The notes beneath the pieces were generated by a model, which was given only the letters and a program-made list of their open reading frames with translations, did no database searches and was not told the DNA's origin. Positions 30,593-44,000 of a stretch of 64,000 nt of DNA are shown piece by piece. The stretch comes from Macrosoma leucophasiata (Eukaryota; Arthropoda; Insecta; Lepidoptera; Hedylidae): positions 14,896,001 through 14,960,000 of the forward strand of contig JAWQUS010000007.1 in NCBI GenBank assembly GCA_036365455.1, given 5' to 3'. Made by a program: the position numbers and the translations under genes. The stretch's first letter is position 1. Each line of letters starts with the position of its first letter.

Positions 30593-33461
30593 CATAGAGC
30601 AACGTGGGTCCCCGGTCGCGACGGACCGGAGGGGAGTAGCCATAGCGTTTATTACCGATGCAAAAAAGTCTGCCATTTTTGCGGGGGGAACACACACTTT
30701 CTTAATTTCACACACAACAAAAATCGTCTATTACTACGAAACTCACACCTTGACTTTAACAAAACACACCAACAATTTCACACACACATGTAATCATTCC
30801 GTGTCATAATAGTGTAATAGAATGATGCAACTACATCGACAAGTCCTAAAAATCATAGTTGCGACAAGTGTCGATAAATTTTATCGATAAATTAGTTTAC
30901 TCTGGGAAATAAGGTTTAAATGTATTAGGTAGGTAGGTATTTCATTAGTTTCAGTATTATGATAAAGATGGACTTTATTTATTATGTACTACCAATTTAA
31001 CAAATAATCTTATCGCGTTATGCGCACGTATAGTCCGTCTATTTAGACCTCAAAATGAGAGTGAAATTACATAAAGTCCCAAGAAGCTGAATTTCAGTGA
31101 AATTGTTCAAAACATAATTATAAACAATGTCTAGAAGTTCCCCATCATTCCCGTGTATGGAAAAAAAAATATTCAAGGTCAAAGGTAAAAAAATGAGTTT
31201 TTCGCAATTTGCAGCAAAACGGTAAGTTTTATCATAAAAGTACTTCAGGCAAGAATTGTAGATCATAAAATTATCTATAAAAAATGTATCAATACTTTTT
31301 TTCTTACGAGTCACCGTTTCTGAGATGTAACGATTCAAAAAGTTATAAAAGTTGTTATCGTCATAATATGCACACGTTTCCACGCCACCTATGAGGTAGT
31401 GTACTTAGCGCGTTTTTTTTAATGTGGTTTCCCCAGTAGCCCTACTCCACGGGTCAGTTGTGATTATTGCCGTTATTTTGCAATAGTTTTACATTAAACA
31501 GGATAACAACTTTTATAACCTTTTGAATCGTTATATCTCAGAAACGGTGGCTCGTAAGAAAAAAAGTATTGATACATTTTTATAGATAATTTTATGATCT
31601 ACAATTTTTGCCTGAGGTACTTTTATGATAAAACTTACCGCTTTGCTGAAAAATCGCGAAAAACTCATTTTTTATTTCTTTTTTCCATACACAGGAATGA
31701 TGGGGAACTTCTAGACATTATTTATAATTATGTGTTGAACAATTTCACTAAAATTCAGCTTGTTGGGACTTTATGTAACTTCGAACGTCTAAATTGACCG
31801 GACTACGTAGCAGGTCACGGAATTTTTAGTTTATAAACATTATTAAAACTGACGGTTCTTATGAGTATGTTTATGTATGTTTATGTGTGTGTCACTTATC
31901 TATGGACGCCGGGCTTGTGAGCTATAAACTCTTGAGTCAAAATGACAACACTTGAAAGTCGGAGGCCTTGAAATGAATTTAACAAATGACACTATTTCTT
32001 GTAGGAACCTAGGTTAATTGTAGTTGACTGTCGCGGACTTTTATTAATAAGAACTATTCAAGACAAACAATCCTACGGTACATTATCTTTGTGTAACTCC
32101 AATAGTTAAGGCAGCATACGCAAAGATAACTGTCAGAGGCCAGTTTTTTTCGACTTAATTGACATAATAATATATCGTTATATTACAAACTAAATTACAT
32201 AAAATCATTACAAATTATTGCGTTATTCCGATGATACCTATATTACTGTAAAGTTTCAGCCAAATCCGTTCAGTAGTTTTTCGTGAAAGAGTAACAAATA
32301 TCCATCCATCAATACTTACAAACTTACGCATGAATAATAGTGAATATATTAGGATTCAACAATAAAAAAATTGTGAACCACGCTCTAGAGTCAGAGTTTA
32401 CAACGTGTTTTTTGAGGAAAGAAATCGTTTAAAAAGCATTGATAACTCTGTGTCACTGGTTTTTAAAATGGATTAATTTTGTGTAAATATATCGAATAAA
32501 TTTTTGTGGGTTTTTTTTTTAACATAAAAGAAATTCTTGTATTAGCGTACTTTTCCATTATTAATCTTGCTAATTCCAAATTATGATTAGTGAAATCATT
32601 TTCTTGGGAATGGTAACCAGGTTCCACATTTTCCACATTTCTCTTGTACATGTATCTTTCGGAAAACTGCAATATATAAATAAAAGAAAAGCAATATGGT
32701 AGAAGTAGTTCATAGTACGTAATTAATTAAAAATTTAACTATTTGAAATGTGTTTATGCGCGAAGGTATTCTATTATTATATTTTAACTTTGTATATTAA
32801 AACAAAGCCCACAATATAAAATAATAATAGTAATAACGGAGCAGTACAGCTTGTGGCGAATGCAACTGTAACTTAATATTTGAATAAGAAAACTTAATTT
32901 CAAAAATGTTTCTGTATTCTTCCATACAGATTCTAATCTTTTGAAATATTTATCGATAACTATCTACAAACCGACAACTCCACAGAACAACACTATCGAT
33001 AGTGGCACCGGCGATAGCGGCTTCTCGGAAACAAACTCGGATCATTCGCTCGACGGAGCGGCGGGTCGTGTGTGGCATACCCAACAGCGCGCCCGACTGT
33101 GTTGTTTAAATCAGTCCGAAAGAACACGACCGATACTATCGCATTTTTGAATTTTTATAAGATTTGAATAAGAATTTTATGATTTAAAATTACTTACCTA
33201 TGAAAGGTAACGCCATCTTTTCGTAAACTTGATGTGTTAGATTTCTTTTTGCAGCAAACAACACAGCAAGTCGGCATTTTTTCGGAGCTCCTTTCAGTCG
33301 CACACCTAGATTTAGTCTAATGAGCAGTCCGGCTGCAACTGGTTTTATTGTACGCAATGGATTTTTTAAAGCATTTAGTCTTGTACTTTGACAGAGGGGA
33401 AAGCCTGCGTATGGCTACTCCCCTCCGGTCCGCCGCGACCGGGGGCCCGCGTTGCTCTATG
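30593..33461. mobile_element. CATAGAGCAAC-ended inverted-repeat element, copy B (2.9 kb)
   Basis: It has the same ends as copy A, flanked by the exact 8-bp duplication TTTCCAGG (30585-30592 and 33462-33469). It is longer than copy A because it holds a foldback (31027-31806) and extra sequence at about 31807-32790. The ORF-like GTGDSGFSETNSD segment at 32941-33150 is shared with copy A. Confidence 0.8.
31027..31806. repeat. Foldback: about 300-bp inverted arms around a 142-bp centre
   Basis: The left arm (about 31027-31359) and right arm (about 31502-31806) are inverted copies. For example, AGAAGTTCCCCATCATTCC in the left arm is GGAATGATGGGGAACTTCT in the right. Copy A has only one arm (about 13155-13500). 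Confidence 0.8.
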
Positions 33462-33469
33462 TTTCCAGG

Positions 33470-34642
33470 CCAATGGCCCCGGTGCGAGACAGCATTAATT
33501 TCCTCGTATTAATTTACTCTACACACAATATTGATCATACATAGCTGGGTGAAAAATTTAAATTGTTATATTTTGCTTTTATTGATGATTAAAAATCCGG
33601 TATTGATGAGATCATATTAAAATTCATTTTTTTATGATCGCACAAAAAATAAAATGATTAATTTATCTTGAAGATATTGCATTGGCTATATAAGTAATTG
33701 TTTGCTATTCTTTTCCTCCTTGGGTTTAGTAAAGTGTGTAGCAAAGTAGGTACCTATTATTTTTGTTTACTCTTTGTTATCATCACGGTCCATTGGTATA
33801 CAATTTGTATATCAACGTTACGGCCTCTACGCGCGTCTTCGTGTCCTCATCTCTATTAAAAAGGTATGTACCCCTATAGGTACTTTACTATTATGGTTAA
33901 GGGTGGTGGTGTAGTAATTTGACTTAAATTTTTATTTCAGCCTGTCAAGAATCAGCGCACGTTCCACTCTAGATTCGCCAAGTTATGAGGTAGGTACTTG
34001 TATCTATTACTTGGTGATTACTTGGCAAATCTTTGGTTCGATTGCCCCAAAATATTACAAAAGTTAAGGTTTTTGTCACACTTAACAGTAGGTAGATAAC
34101 ATGCGGAATGCGTTGCACAAGCGTATTTTTGACAGTGTTATTTTTTTTTTCCCAACTAGTGTAGTGTTACAAGAAAAAAAAACGTGCAGTTCACAGACAA
34201 AGACCAGAGGTCAAAATGCATATGCGTTGACAGCCCCTGAGACCTTAATTGTTTTGTCTCGGTGATATGGTTTCAAGCGCACTTTTTTTTAGAAATATGG
34301 TGTGAAGGTCACCGCTGTGGTGACAAGGTACCTTTTTTATGCGTTCATAGCAATTATTGTAATGTCTTATTATTTATCATGTTCCTGTGGTATATTTAGG
34401 TATATACTGGATTTAGTCCTTTCTCAGCTTCTTCTAATGGTATAATAGAAACTAATATCTAGCTAGATATATCTATGCGCCACTAATATAGGCATTTAGG
34501 CATTCCCCTCGATTTTGCTTTTGACAAACCATGTTGTCTTTTATGGCAACACGTTTGTAATCGTTCATGACGTAGGTATGTACATTAATTATTGATTACA
34601 CAGTATCTAAAGTATTTAACTATTTACCATAATTAGTTCAAA
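33470..34642. other. Sequence with exon-like pieces, otherwise no recognised gene
   Basis: A 49-bp piece, 33941-33989, lies between a good acceptor (TTTATTTCAG) and donor (GTAGGT). It is open as LSRISARSTLDSPSYE. An upstream donor GTATGT lies at 33864. A diverged minus-strand piece of repeat family X is at about 34178-34262. These pieces could be upstream exons of the CIA30 gene, which is unproven. Confidence 0.3.
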
Positions 34643-34695
34643 ATGGTCATATCGACTTTCGTAACCGAAGCGACTGTCTGGTGTTCATCTTTTTC
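34637..34695 (+). CDS. Candidate upstream exon of the CIA30-domain gene
   Basis: The segment between an AG at 34635-34636 and the donor GTAAGT at 34696 is open, contains an ATG at 34643 and reads MVISTFVTEATVWCSSF. Its phase matches both the exon-like piece at 33941-33989 and a 5' extension of the next exon to 38081. No homology supports it, so treat it as a hypothesis. Confidence 0.25.
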
Positions 34696-36394
34696 GTAAG
34701 TTACGTGGCTGTTAAAGTAAGTACTGTAAATCGTCTGTTTAGAAAAATGTTCTCGAACAATATTTAAATTTGATTTTTGTGTAAGTGCAATGAATGTAAT
34801 ATATTACGGCTTTATATATGTCGCAGTATCATAGATAAAGCCGTAATATAGCTATATCCCTAGGATTTTTTTTTAATTTTTACAATTTTCAAAGGTTTAG
34901 GCACTAGCCACATTAATCAAGCACCAAATATTGACTGCAGCAATTAATATAGTCGGAACTACATTTTGTCCAATTTTAGTCTTACTACCGCTACACACGG
35001 ACTCAATAATCCAAATACTTATCTCGAGATATATTGTTGGAACAGTATAAAATATGATTATATACAAATTTGTCTGTATTTTTAAGTAAAAAATAAACTT
35101 ATAATTTTTTAAATATTTAATTAAAAGCTTCTAAGGTACGAAATAATAAAATAACAATAACTCCTTTCATGAATTGTAACCACAAATAAAAGTTATATAG
35201 GATTAGGACTATTCATCACTAATATAGGTACATATCGCTTGAATCGTCTTCACTCTCTGAGCAGTTTGAGGAGTCAGAATCTTGCAAATTAATAATAAAG
35301 CTGTCCATCTCTTCATCTTCTCTCAAGTTATCGTCTTGAAGATACTCCGCAGAACTATAATCTTGTGTTCTGGCTTTAAAAAAGGAATAAACGTTGCGTT
35401 GTACGCTATTCGTATTATTTTTTTTTTGCAAAAGGAAAAGAGATTCATCTTGACAGAATTGGCGTGATTGCCTACAAAAATTTGGGCGATTACAATGCAA
35501 TGGCCGCCTTTCATAGGGTTGTTTTGATAAATATCGATATCATCTTCTAATACATGAGCGGTTAATATCGATATTTAATCAACACGAATTCTTATTCTTT
35601 TAAAGTATGTATGCTTAGTTTTAGTTAAATCCACTCTCTAAATTAGAGTTGAGTATAATTATAATAATTATGGTGTAGTAATAAAAAGTATCCTGTAATT
35701 TGCATGCAAATTCGGTTTAAAGAATCTTTATTACTCATAAGAATAACATTCACTTACATGAGAATAATATTTGATTGAAATAGGATATTGAGGAAAGGTA
35801 AGTGTAAAATACGTCGACGCAATCGACAAATTAAATGGTGAAATATAAAAGAAAGCTATATTATATACTGAAGATCTTATGTACCTACTATACTTTTAGC
35901 AAATAAATAAATTCATTCATTCAAATGATCTCATTGATTACCAGCAGCTTGCTAAAGGTTCTCAGCCAGAACTAGAGCTAAAAATTGCAAATTGTAGTAA
36001 TGTTGAATTTCAGTAGGATTTTCTATATCAGCCTTCAAATGTGAGTTATGCTGACCAGCTCCTTGGAAAGCATCTCTGTAAATATTGTTGCTAAGTATTC
36101 CAAATTTAAATCATTATGTTTAGTTAATTTGAGTAGCACGATGACGCTTCGGTCAAGTTAAATGCCAATAAACACATAAGATTTTTGAGCATTCTCGAAA
36201 GATCTTTTAATTACGTGTTTGACGTGAGTGCAACAGGATCTTTTTTTTATTTTTTCTTTATTCCTATACCTTTAAACAATATTATAAAAGTAGCAGGAAC
36301 GGCTTTAGGTATGTTAATGATATGAGTAATTGAATAGAAATGGAACCTGCTTCAATTTTCAGATGAAACACATGTAGAAGTTAGTGACACAGAT
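34696..36394. other. Intergenic or intron sequence
   Basis: It contains a hairpin at about 34801-34851 (TATTACGGCTTTA / TAAAGCCGTAATA) and TATCGATA-like text at about 35530-35580. The minus-strand frame at 35219-35500 is described separately. Confidence 0.4.
35219..35500 (-). CDS. Unrecognised acidic-tailed ORF, possible exon
   Basis: The 93-codon minus-strand frame ends in a Ser/Asp/Glu-rich tail (DSDSSNCSESEDDSSDMY). An acceptor-like TTTTTGTAG lies within it near 35472, so the coding part may begin there. No family was recognised. It could be the end of a host gene or transposon debris. Confidence 0.2.
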   Translation of the reverse strand: MHCNRPNFCRQSRQFCQDESLFLLQKKNNTNSVQRNVYSFFKARTQDYSSAEYLQDDNLREDEEMDSFIINLQDSDSSNCSESEDDSSDMYLY

Positions 36395-36397
36395 CTG

Positions 36398-36560
36398 GAC
36401 GGCCCTGTGATTTCCAGCACAGATGCGTAATATCTTAGGCCTTAGGAGTGGCAACGCATTTAGATGAAAGCTCTGGTTTCGTGTAGACTGATAGGCTATT
36501 ATTACTTACCAATGTAAACTGATACCCGTTTGCCACTTCATGAAATGAAAAAGAAAAAAA
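36398..36560 (+). repeat. SINE-like family X, partial copy
   Basis: It matches the 3' half of the family from GGCCCTGTGATTTCCAGCAC through TTTGCCACTTCATGAAATG. Confidence 0.65.
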
Positions 36561-37084
36561 AACTGTGTTATTTTGTGCTTATACTTACACTCTAACAATC
36601 TCTGAAAAAATCCGTGCTCTTTGGGTGCGAAAAAGGAGAAACCAAAAATTATTTAATTTACATCAATTTCTTCTTCGATATTTTATTAACAAACAAGAAA
36701 TTCTATCGAGTATAATGCTAATACAAAATAATATTACAGAATTTAAATTGATATGAAAAATAATTTATATCGATACTTTGATATATCAGGTTAGTATTCG
36801 TACATCACTATATAAAAATGCTATTTTTAGAAAAGAATGAATAGCATTATAAGTCGTTTAAGTCATACGAAACTTACACAGGTATTCAAAACTCTTAATA
36901 AAACATATCACTATAGATCACTGCATTTCCAAATCCCATCGAATACGACACAATCCGTGAAAATTTGTACATAACCTCACAAAGTTCAATCCAAGATTAT
37001 GTGCCTTCTCCATGTGCATTAACTCTGTTGCATCGACAGCGTACTGACCACAGAGTTAATTAGCTCAATGGTACTGACTGCCAC

Positions 37085-37590
37085 TAGACCTGAGTCGATC
37101 GCGAGCGATAGAATCACTTTGATTGAATCACGATCCAAACACAAGTGATCGGGTCGTGACGTACAAAAAAAGTCGATCCTTTGGGTCATTGGGTACTTTG
37201 TTTCTCGTGAACTCTATCCCATTATGCATAAAGTACACTTCAGTTTGTTTACAGTTTTATCGATCAAGCTCCCCTGCACCATGTCATCTAATTGTAAAAT
37301 TTATGCTATATATACCTATAAAGTTTAAGAATGAAATTATAGTGATAATTAATTGAAATGTATTAAAATGAAAAATAGCCAGCGACATAATGTGTGGATC
37401 GCGGTCTCGAGTCTCGCATCCTTATCAGATGGGTCTCGAATCACGGGAATCATGAGCTACAGTATACATTTGAGCAAAATCGAGTCGCGACCCAAATGAC
37501 CCAAACGATCGAGTCATTTAGACTCGATCACTTTGTCAATGGGTCGCGATCGACCCGAATCCCGACGAAGGAGTGATCGACTCAGGTCTA
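37085..37590. mobile_element. hAT-like MITE (506 bp)
   Basis: Perfect 16-bp inverted ends TAGACCTGAGTCGATC / GATCGACTCAGGTCTA are flanked by the exact 8-bp duplication ACTGCCAC (37077-37084 and 37591-37598). The body is rich in GATCG motifs and has no transposase. Confidence 0.85.
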
Positions 37591-37790
37591 ACTGCCACGC
37601 TTTGACGTGGCTTGGCTCTCTGCTCCGCGCACCCCTTTCACCCACCCGGTAACATCTCCCCCTGCTCTCTTTGTACCCCGCAGGCGATACGCGAGTTAAA
37701 CGGTCGGCCTATAATTGCTGCAGTCGATATGATTCTGACGGAGATCTTTTTCGTTTGATACCAATCTACCTATAAAAATAATATACATAT

Positions 37791-38042
37791 TTTTTATGTT
37801 ATGGAAGTGGCAAACAAGTATGCAGTTCACATTGATGTATGTATAGACACCCACACAAAGACCAAGGTCAAAATGAAGATGTTACCACTCCTGAGGCCTA
37901 AGGTGTTATGCCTCTGTGCCGGTAATTACAGGGCCGTGCACCACCTGACCGGAACACTATAGTGCTGAACACTACCATTTAGCGGCAAGTATACTAGGTA
38001 ATGCGGTGGTACCTACGCCCGCGAGCTCCGTCACTCTACCAC
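37791..38042 (-). repeat. SINE-like family X, minus-strand copy next to the CIA30 exon
   Basis: A full-length copy in antisense. Its 5' end, GGTGGTAGAGTGACGGAGCT on the minus strand, is about 40 bases upstream of the acceptor and 48 bases upstream of the ATG at 38091. Confidence 0.75.
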
Positions 38043-38090
38043 CAGAAAATAGTAATTATATTCGAAAAAACACATTTCAGCGTAGATAAC

Positions 38091-41000
38091 ATGGAGGGCG
38101 CTGTTGATATGAATAAGGAAATGTCTGACGTCATCTCTGAAACAAAATCGTGGTAAGTCAAGCTTTTTAATATTTTTATGATACATCCACTGCTGTACCA
38201 GAGAATATGTAATAATACTACGTATAGAATGGACACTTCGACGTCCCGCCCGATTTGCACACATACACAACCCCTTCCTCTCATATGGGCGACGGTTGGT
38301 ATTTTGTACGTGCTACGCACACAGGTGCGCGTGTAAATACACGTCACTGATGGATAGAAAACAAATTATGCGTTTGTATGGAATTATGGCGGAGTGTCGC
38401 GGTGTGGCTGTACTTAGGCCGAGATTCATCGATCGCACTAGGTACGACTTTACTTTGACGCTTACCTACTATTTTATTTCACAGATGAGCCAAACCCTTA
38501 TTTTTTTTAAGTCAATAAAGATTTCTTTTATTAATTATTTTACTTTACCTGAGGCCACGTTTAATCGGTGACAGATTTTTTGTAGGAGAAAAAAAGAACG
38601 TACTGTAAGCAATAGCAGAGAATATATAAACAATAGTAAAACGCATCGGCTTTTTATGGGACGTGTGCGTGGCATTATAATATTGCTATCAGTATGTTCT
38701 ATTTTTCTCCTACAAAAAAATCAGTCACCGATTTATCGACGTGGGCGAGGGCAGTTATTATTCAGAATTTAGTAAAGATTAGCTGACCCAGCAAACGTCA
38801 TTATGCCATACACTAAATTTTGAAGCCATTGCTGTGAGCAACGCCTTTGAATTTTTATTATCATGCGCGGTATTTCTTGCGACAACTTCTCAGATACTCA
38901 TTTTAATTTTATGTATAGGGAAGTAGGTATGCATTGGTACAAATAAATTGCATTCCAATTACTTACCGCATTATAAGTGACCAATTTATTTGAAGTAATA
39001 ATGCGTATAGGATACCATCGCGTACGATACCACCCATAGATATACCATCGCGCCCATCGCCGACTTTTTTGTAGATCCATCAAGAGAAAATATTCCACCA
39101 TACACTGCGGAATAGAACGACGTTTGCCGGGTCAGCTAGTTATTTTAAAGTATGCTTTGTATAGAAGTGCTTTCCAAAATCCCAAAGTAAAGTCTCTTAC
39201 TTTTATCTAGTCTCTTTACGTTTTGACGCGTTTGCGAAACAAAACAAGCGTTGAAAGTGGTACGAGTATTATATCATTAGTCAAAATAAAGTCGTGTTGT
39301 CTACGAATCTCGCCCTTATACGTAAGTAGATCTGCTGCCTCCAGTGAGTCCCATATCTACTAGGTATATAGGATATAGGAATATTTATCTCGAGGCAGGA
39401 GATTTATAATAGAGATGAAACGGATATCTGGTATCTGACCTTGTGGTTATTATCCAGCCGGTGAGCCGGATAGTAATTTCAATATCCGGATGGATTCATG
39501 ATAGCTAAAAAATTAAATTCTCATTATTTTACACAAGGCACATATACCACAGTAACTTATGGACACCGATTTATTTTTATAAACACAACAAAAAAAGTTT
39601 TATTAATTAGTTTAGTAGTTACTTACTTAAAATGAATATGGCAAATTGCGATGAATGAATAGCTTCCGCATATTGTTTGATAGGTACCTACGTGGCAACT
39701 TCGTTTGGATTCGTACAGGCCAGCTTCTGAAAATAGCCTTTCGCTGTAAACGGTGCCAAGTGCTGATAGGTGCATTTTAGCAAAGCTTGACAACTGCGAG
39801 TAGATATGTAGGTACTCCAAATAAGGATATTTGGAGTACCTACATATAATGGTATGAAATGGGGATATAGGAGTATCTGGCCAAACCACTACCAGTTTCA
39901 TCTATGATTTATGTCTGTGTGACGATGATACATAAATAAAGTTATAGTCCATTCGAAAAAAAGTGACAAGCTTGGATTGAGTAATACAAAAAAATTACCA
40001 ACTCCAAGCCGTCGTCCATTACAAGTACACTTGCATTGGATAATATTTAATGTTCACTGACCTTACTCTTTTAACGCGTTAAGCATACACAGAACATTTA
40101 AAATTAAAGGTGATATTAAAACTACAAATTTATTTGCTTGCTAACCATGACCTTCAATTTGATATACCTATATGAGAAGCGCCTACCTTAGTTACCTATA
40201 AGTATATCCTCATAAGATACACAGTTTCCGTGTTTGAGACCAAGGTTGTGCTGTTAATTGGAAATCTATAGGTACATATAATAAAATTGTAGAAAAGTCA
40301 AAACTGTACATTTAATACTTTTTTTTAAAGAATAATTGGGTCGTGATCTACTATCGATAACGAAGACAAAAATATAGTTATTAGAATTTTGTCTATATGT
40401 ATGTCCGGGATAAACTCAAAAAAATACTGCATGGATTTACTTCAATTTTACATGAATATTACTAACAGTTCGGGTCAACATTTAAGCTACATATTATCAC
40501 GCTATCACCTACGGGGGAGGAAACCTAAAATGAATTTAGACAGAATGCTTTAATAGGTAAAATAGGGTAACAATTTTTGTGCAGGACGCTCATGAATAAT
40601 GTACAGTGTTAGTGATTAAAAAACAGTTTTGATAGTGATCGGCCATACAGTCCTCAATAGTGTACGTTGTCAGCGCGTAGACAACCAATAACAATCGTGT
40701 TGTGTAGTCGTCAATAGCATAGTACACAATAGTATACGTTATCGGAACGTAGATAGAGCTTAAGTGACCAATAGCGTTAGAGTATTGTATAACTTCTATT
40801 TTTAGATTTTGACTTTGTTATGTAATATTTGTGTAATTTAGAGTATAATTAATAGTTTTGTGTCACTTAAAGCTCGTTTGTGTTTAATATTACTTTGTTT
40901 TGTATAATTTAACAGTTTTTTGTGCATAATATTATAGTTTTTTGAATATGTTTACTTTTCTTGACTTCTGTTTGTATCTTTGAACATTTGTAATAGTTTT

Positions 41001-44000
41001 ATGTAAGTTTTATAGTTGAAATATGTTTATGTTTTATGAAAATAAAGATTTTTGATGTCTGTTGTTTCCTTTCGGTAATGATCTGAGATACATAGAGATT
41101 TTAATTGGCCAAATAAATCTAATAGCTGATTGGTTGTTCGAATCAACCAATCATAGATAATAAAATTTGTTTGCTTGAAATTTAAATATCTCTTATGATT
41201 GGTTACTTGAACCAACAACCAATCACAGGAGGTTTTCTTAAGCTCGATGACCTTGAGATTTTAGAATAAAAGTAGGGCACTTTTGTATGGCCGGTACAGT
41301 TCGTCGACAGCACTCGGAATACTCGGATCACTACCTAAGGAAGAAATCAGAAGGAAAATAATAGTGAACAGTGAAAAAGCGTTTTATTAGAACATCCAGT
41401 AGAGCGTGTCACCCTGGTTCGCTTGCGCTGCTTTATCCGCCATACGGCGTGAGTCTTCAATCCAGTCAATAGTAAAGTGTCGTGTCTGACATTTTTTGGT
41501 CCAGTTCGAGCCGGATAAGAAGAAATTACGCCGTATACGCAGTCAAGATGCCAATCACGCGTTCTACAGGAAGAGGACGTACACAGCCATCTACAGCGGA
41601 ATCGTCGCCAACTACAGAAGAATCGACGCAGTCTGGTACTACCGAAACTACCAGTTCTGCGAACAACACATCAACAGAGGCGACTACGACCACAGCCACG
41701 TCCGCATCCGCGTCCACGTCGAAGACAACAGAAACGGAACGCAAGAAATCGAACAACCCGTCAGATCCGAGTACCGCGCCCGATCCGAGTGCTGTCGAAA
41801 GGCGAGCTGTCAATCCGAGTCCCGCTCCCGGCCCGAGTGCTGTCGAGCCGCGAGCAGGCAATCCGAGTGCTGTCAATCCGTATAGTAAAGGTACCGCCGC
41901 GAGTGTCGTCAACCCGAAAACCGTCGCTAGTGCCGCCACCGCGAGTACCGTCGTCGCGAGCGCCGTTATCCGGAGCGCCGCCGCCGAACAGACAGCGTCT
42001 TCACAAATGAAGAAACAGGGCGTCACGCCACAAATAGAACAGGAGGCAATGAAGAACCTCAACAAGCCAAGATCTAGAAGATCTACAAAGTCATCAAAGC
42101 TGGCCAAGGCCAAAGAAAATCTTGCGCGTGTTCAAGTCGAGCTAGCACAAGCACAGATCGCCGTGATAGAAGCGGAGTCCGACAACGAGGACGACGGCTC
42201 CGTGTTTACACAGATAGAACAGCATGATAGAATCGATGCCTGGCTGCAGAACCAGCCACAAGCACCTACGATGTTCGCCATCGAACCCATTCGAAGAATA
42301 GAGGCTGAAGAAATTAGAAGATCGCCTATAGAAGCGGAACAACAGCAGTATGGACAGCAACAGCAACAACAGAATTATTATAGAGCTGCGCCATCATTCA
42401 CTCCGCACCAACAGCCGCCTGCCGGTCCGCAGCCTTCATCAGAGCTTGTGCTACTGGCAGACGCGATCTCTCAATTTGCGAAAACAGCCAACAAACCGAG
42501 GGCGATCGAACTACCGATATTCAACGGTGCATATCAAGACTGGCTGTACTTCCGTGCTGCGTATCAAGAGACTGAGAACCTACATACGAAGCTGGAGAAT
42601 TTAAATAGACTCAGGAGAAACCTGAAAGGAAAAGCGAGAGAAGCTGTGGAAGCACAACTGATAACGAACTCCGATCCATCTATTATTATGGAAACTTTGG
42701 AAGCCAGGTTCGGCAGACCAGATGCCATAGCAGCAGCTGAGATAGAAACTCTTCGTGCCCTACCCCGTCTGACGGAATCGCCAAGGGACATCTGCATATA
42801 TTCAACGAAGATTTCTAATGTCGTTGCCACTCTGCAAGCTCTCAACTGCATCTACTATCTGTACAATCCAGAGGTCGGCAGATCAATAGTCGAGAAAATG
42901 GCTTCAACTCTACGCTTCAAGTTCTACGAGTTCGCAGCGTTACTACCAAGAGAAACTCCTGAACTTATCAAGCTTCAACGGTTCCTCAAGAGAGAAGCTG
43001 AGATCTGCGGTCCATACGCGCAGCCAGAAATAGTTACAACGCAGTATCAACAGTCAAGTCAACAATCGAGTCATCTAAATAGACGAAATCATCGAGTTAA
43101 CACAGTAACAGAGAAACCTATAGTAAAGTGCCCAGTATGTGAAGAAACTGGACATGCCGTCATCAACTGCGATATCTTCAAGAAACAGAATAGTAATGAG
43201 AGATGGGATACAGCCAAGAATCATCGACTGTGCTTCAAGTGTCTTCGCTACCGATCGAAAACGCACTTTTGTCAACAGCGTGTCTGCGGTATCGACGGTT
43301 GCAAGTACTATCACAATAGAATGCTACACTTCAGAAGGAGTGCCAGCAAGCCAGAAGATGATCACATAGAGAGAACAGAAGCCATCAACTCAGCATGGGT
43401 GTCAGCAGGAAGACAGTCATACTTGAAGATCATTCCAGTAACAGCGTCAGGCCCTGATGGCGAAATAGATACTTACGCCTTATTGGACGACGGGTCAACA
43501 GTTACATTAATAGACAACAGCATCGCCGACAAAATAGGAGCGACAGGACCCGTCGAACCACTCCGCATAGAAGCGATCAACTCACTTAAGACAGGAGAAT
43601 CTGCATCAAGGAGAGTTAGCATCACACTGAGAGGTGTCAATAATAGAAAAGAGTCCATACAAGCGAGAACAGTGAAGAACTTGCATGTCACAGCACAAGA
43701 AGTGTCAAGGCGCCGCATCAAAGAGTGTCGACACCTGCGTGGCATCACTAATTTCATCACCTACAGTGAAGCAAAACCTGGAATACTCATCGGTCAAGAC
43801 AACTGCCACCTACTGTTGTCTACGAAGGTGAAGAAAGGCACTAAGAACCAACCAGTGGCATCACTCACGCCACTGGGCTGGGTCTTGCATGGCAGCCACA
43901 GTAACGCGTCAAACAGCGTAGACTTCGTTCACCACTTGACTGAAGAACCGACCGATGAAAATCTGGATGATATGATGAAACAGTACTTCGCCATGGACTC

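Noticed and set aside
41526..42113. Antisense ORF of 195 codons over the BEL/Pao Gag region
   Set aside because: It mirrors the Ser/Thr/Ala-rich low-complexity codons of the sense frame. It is a shadow.
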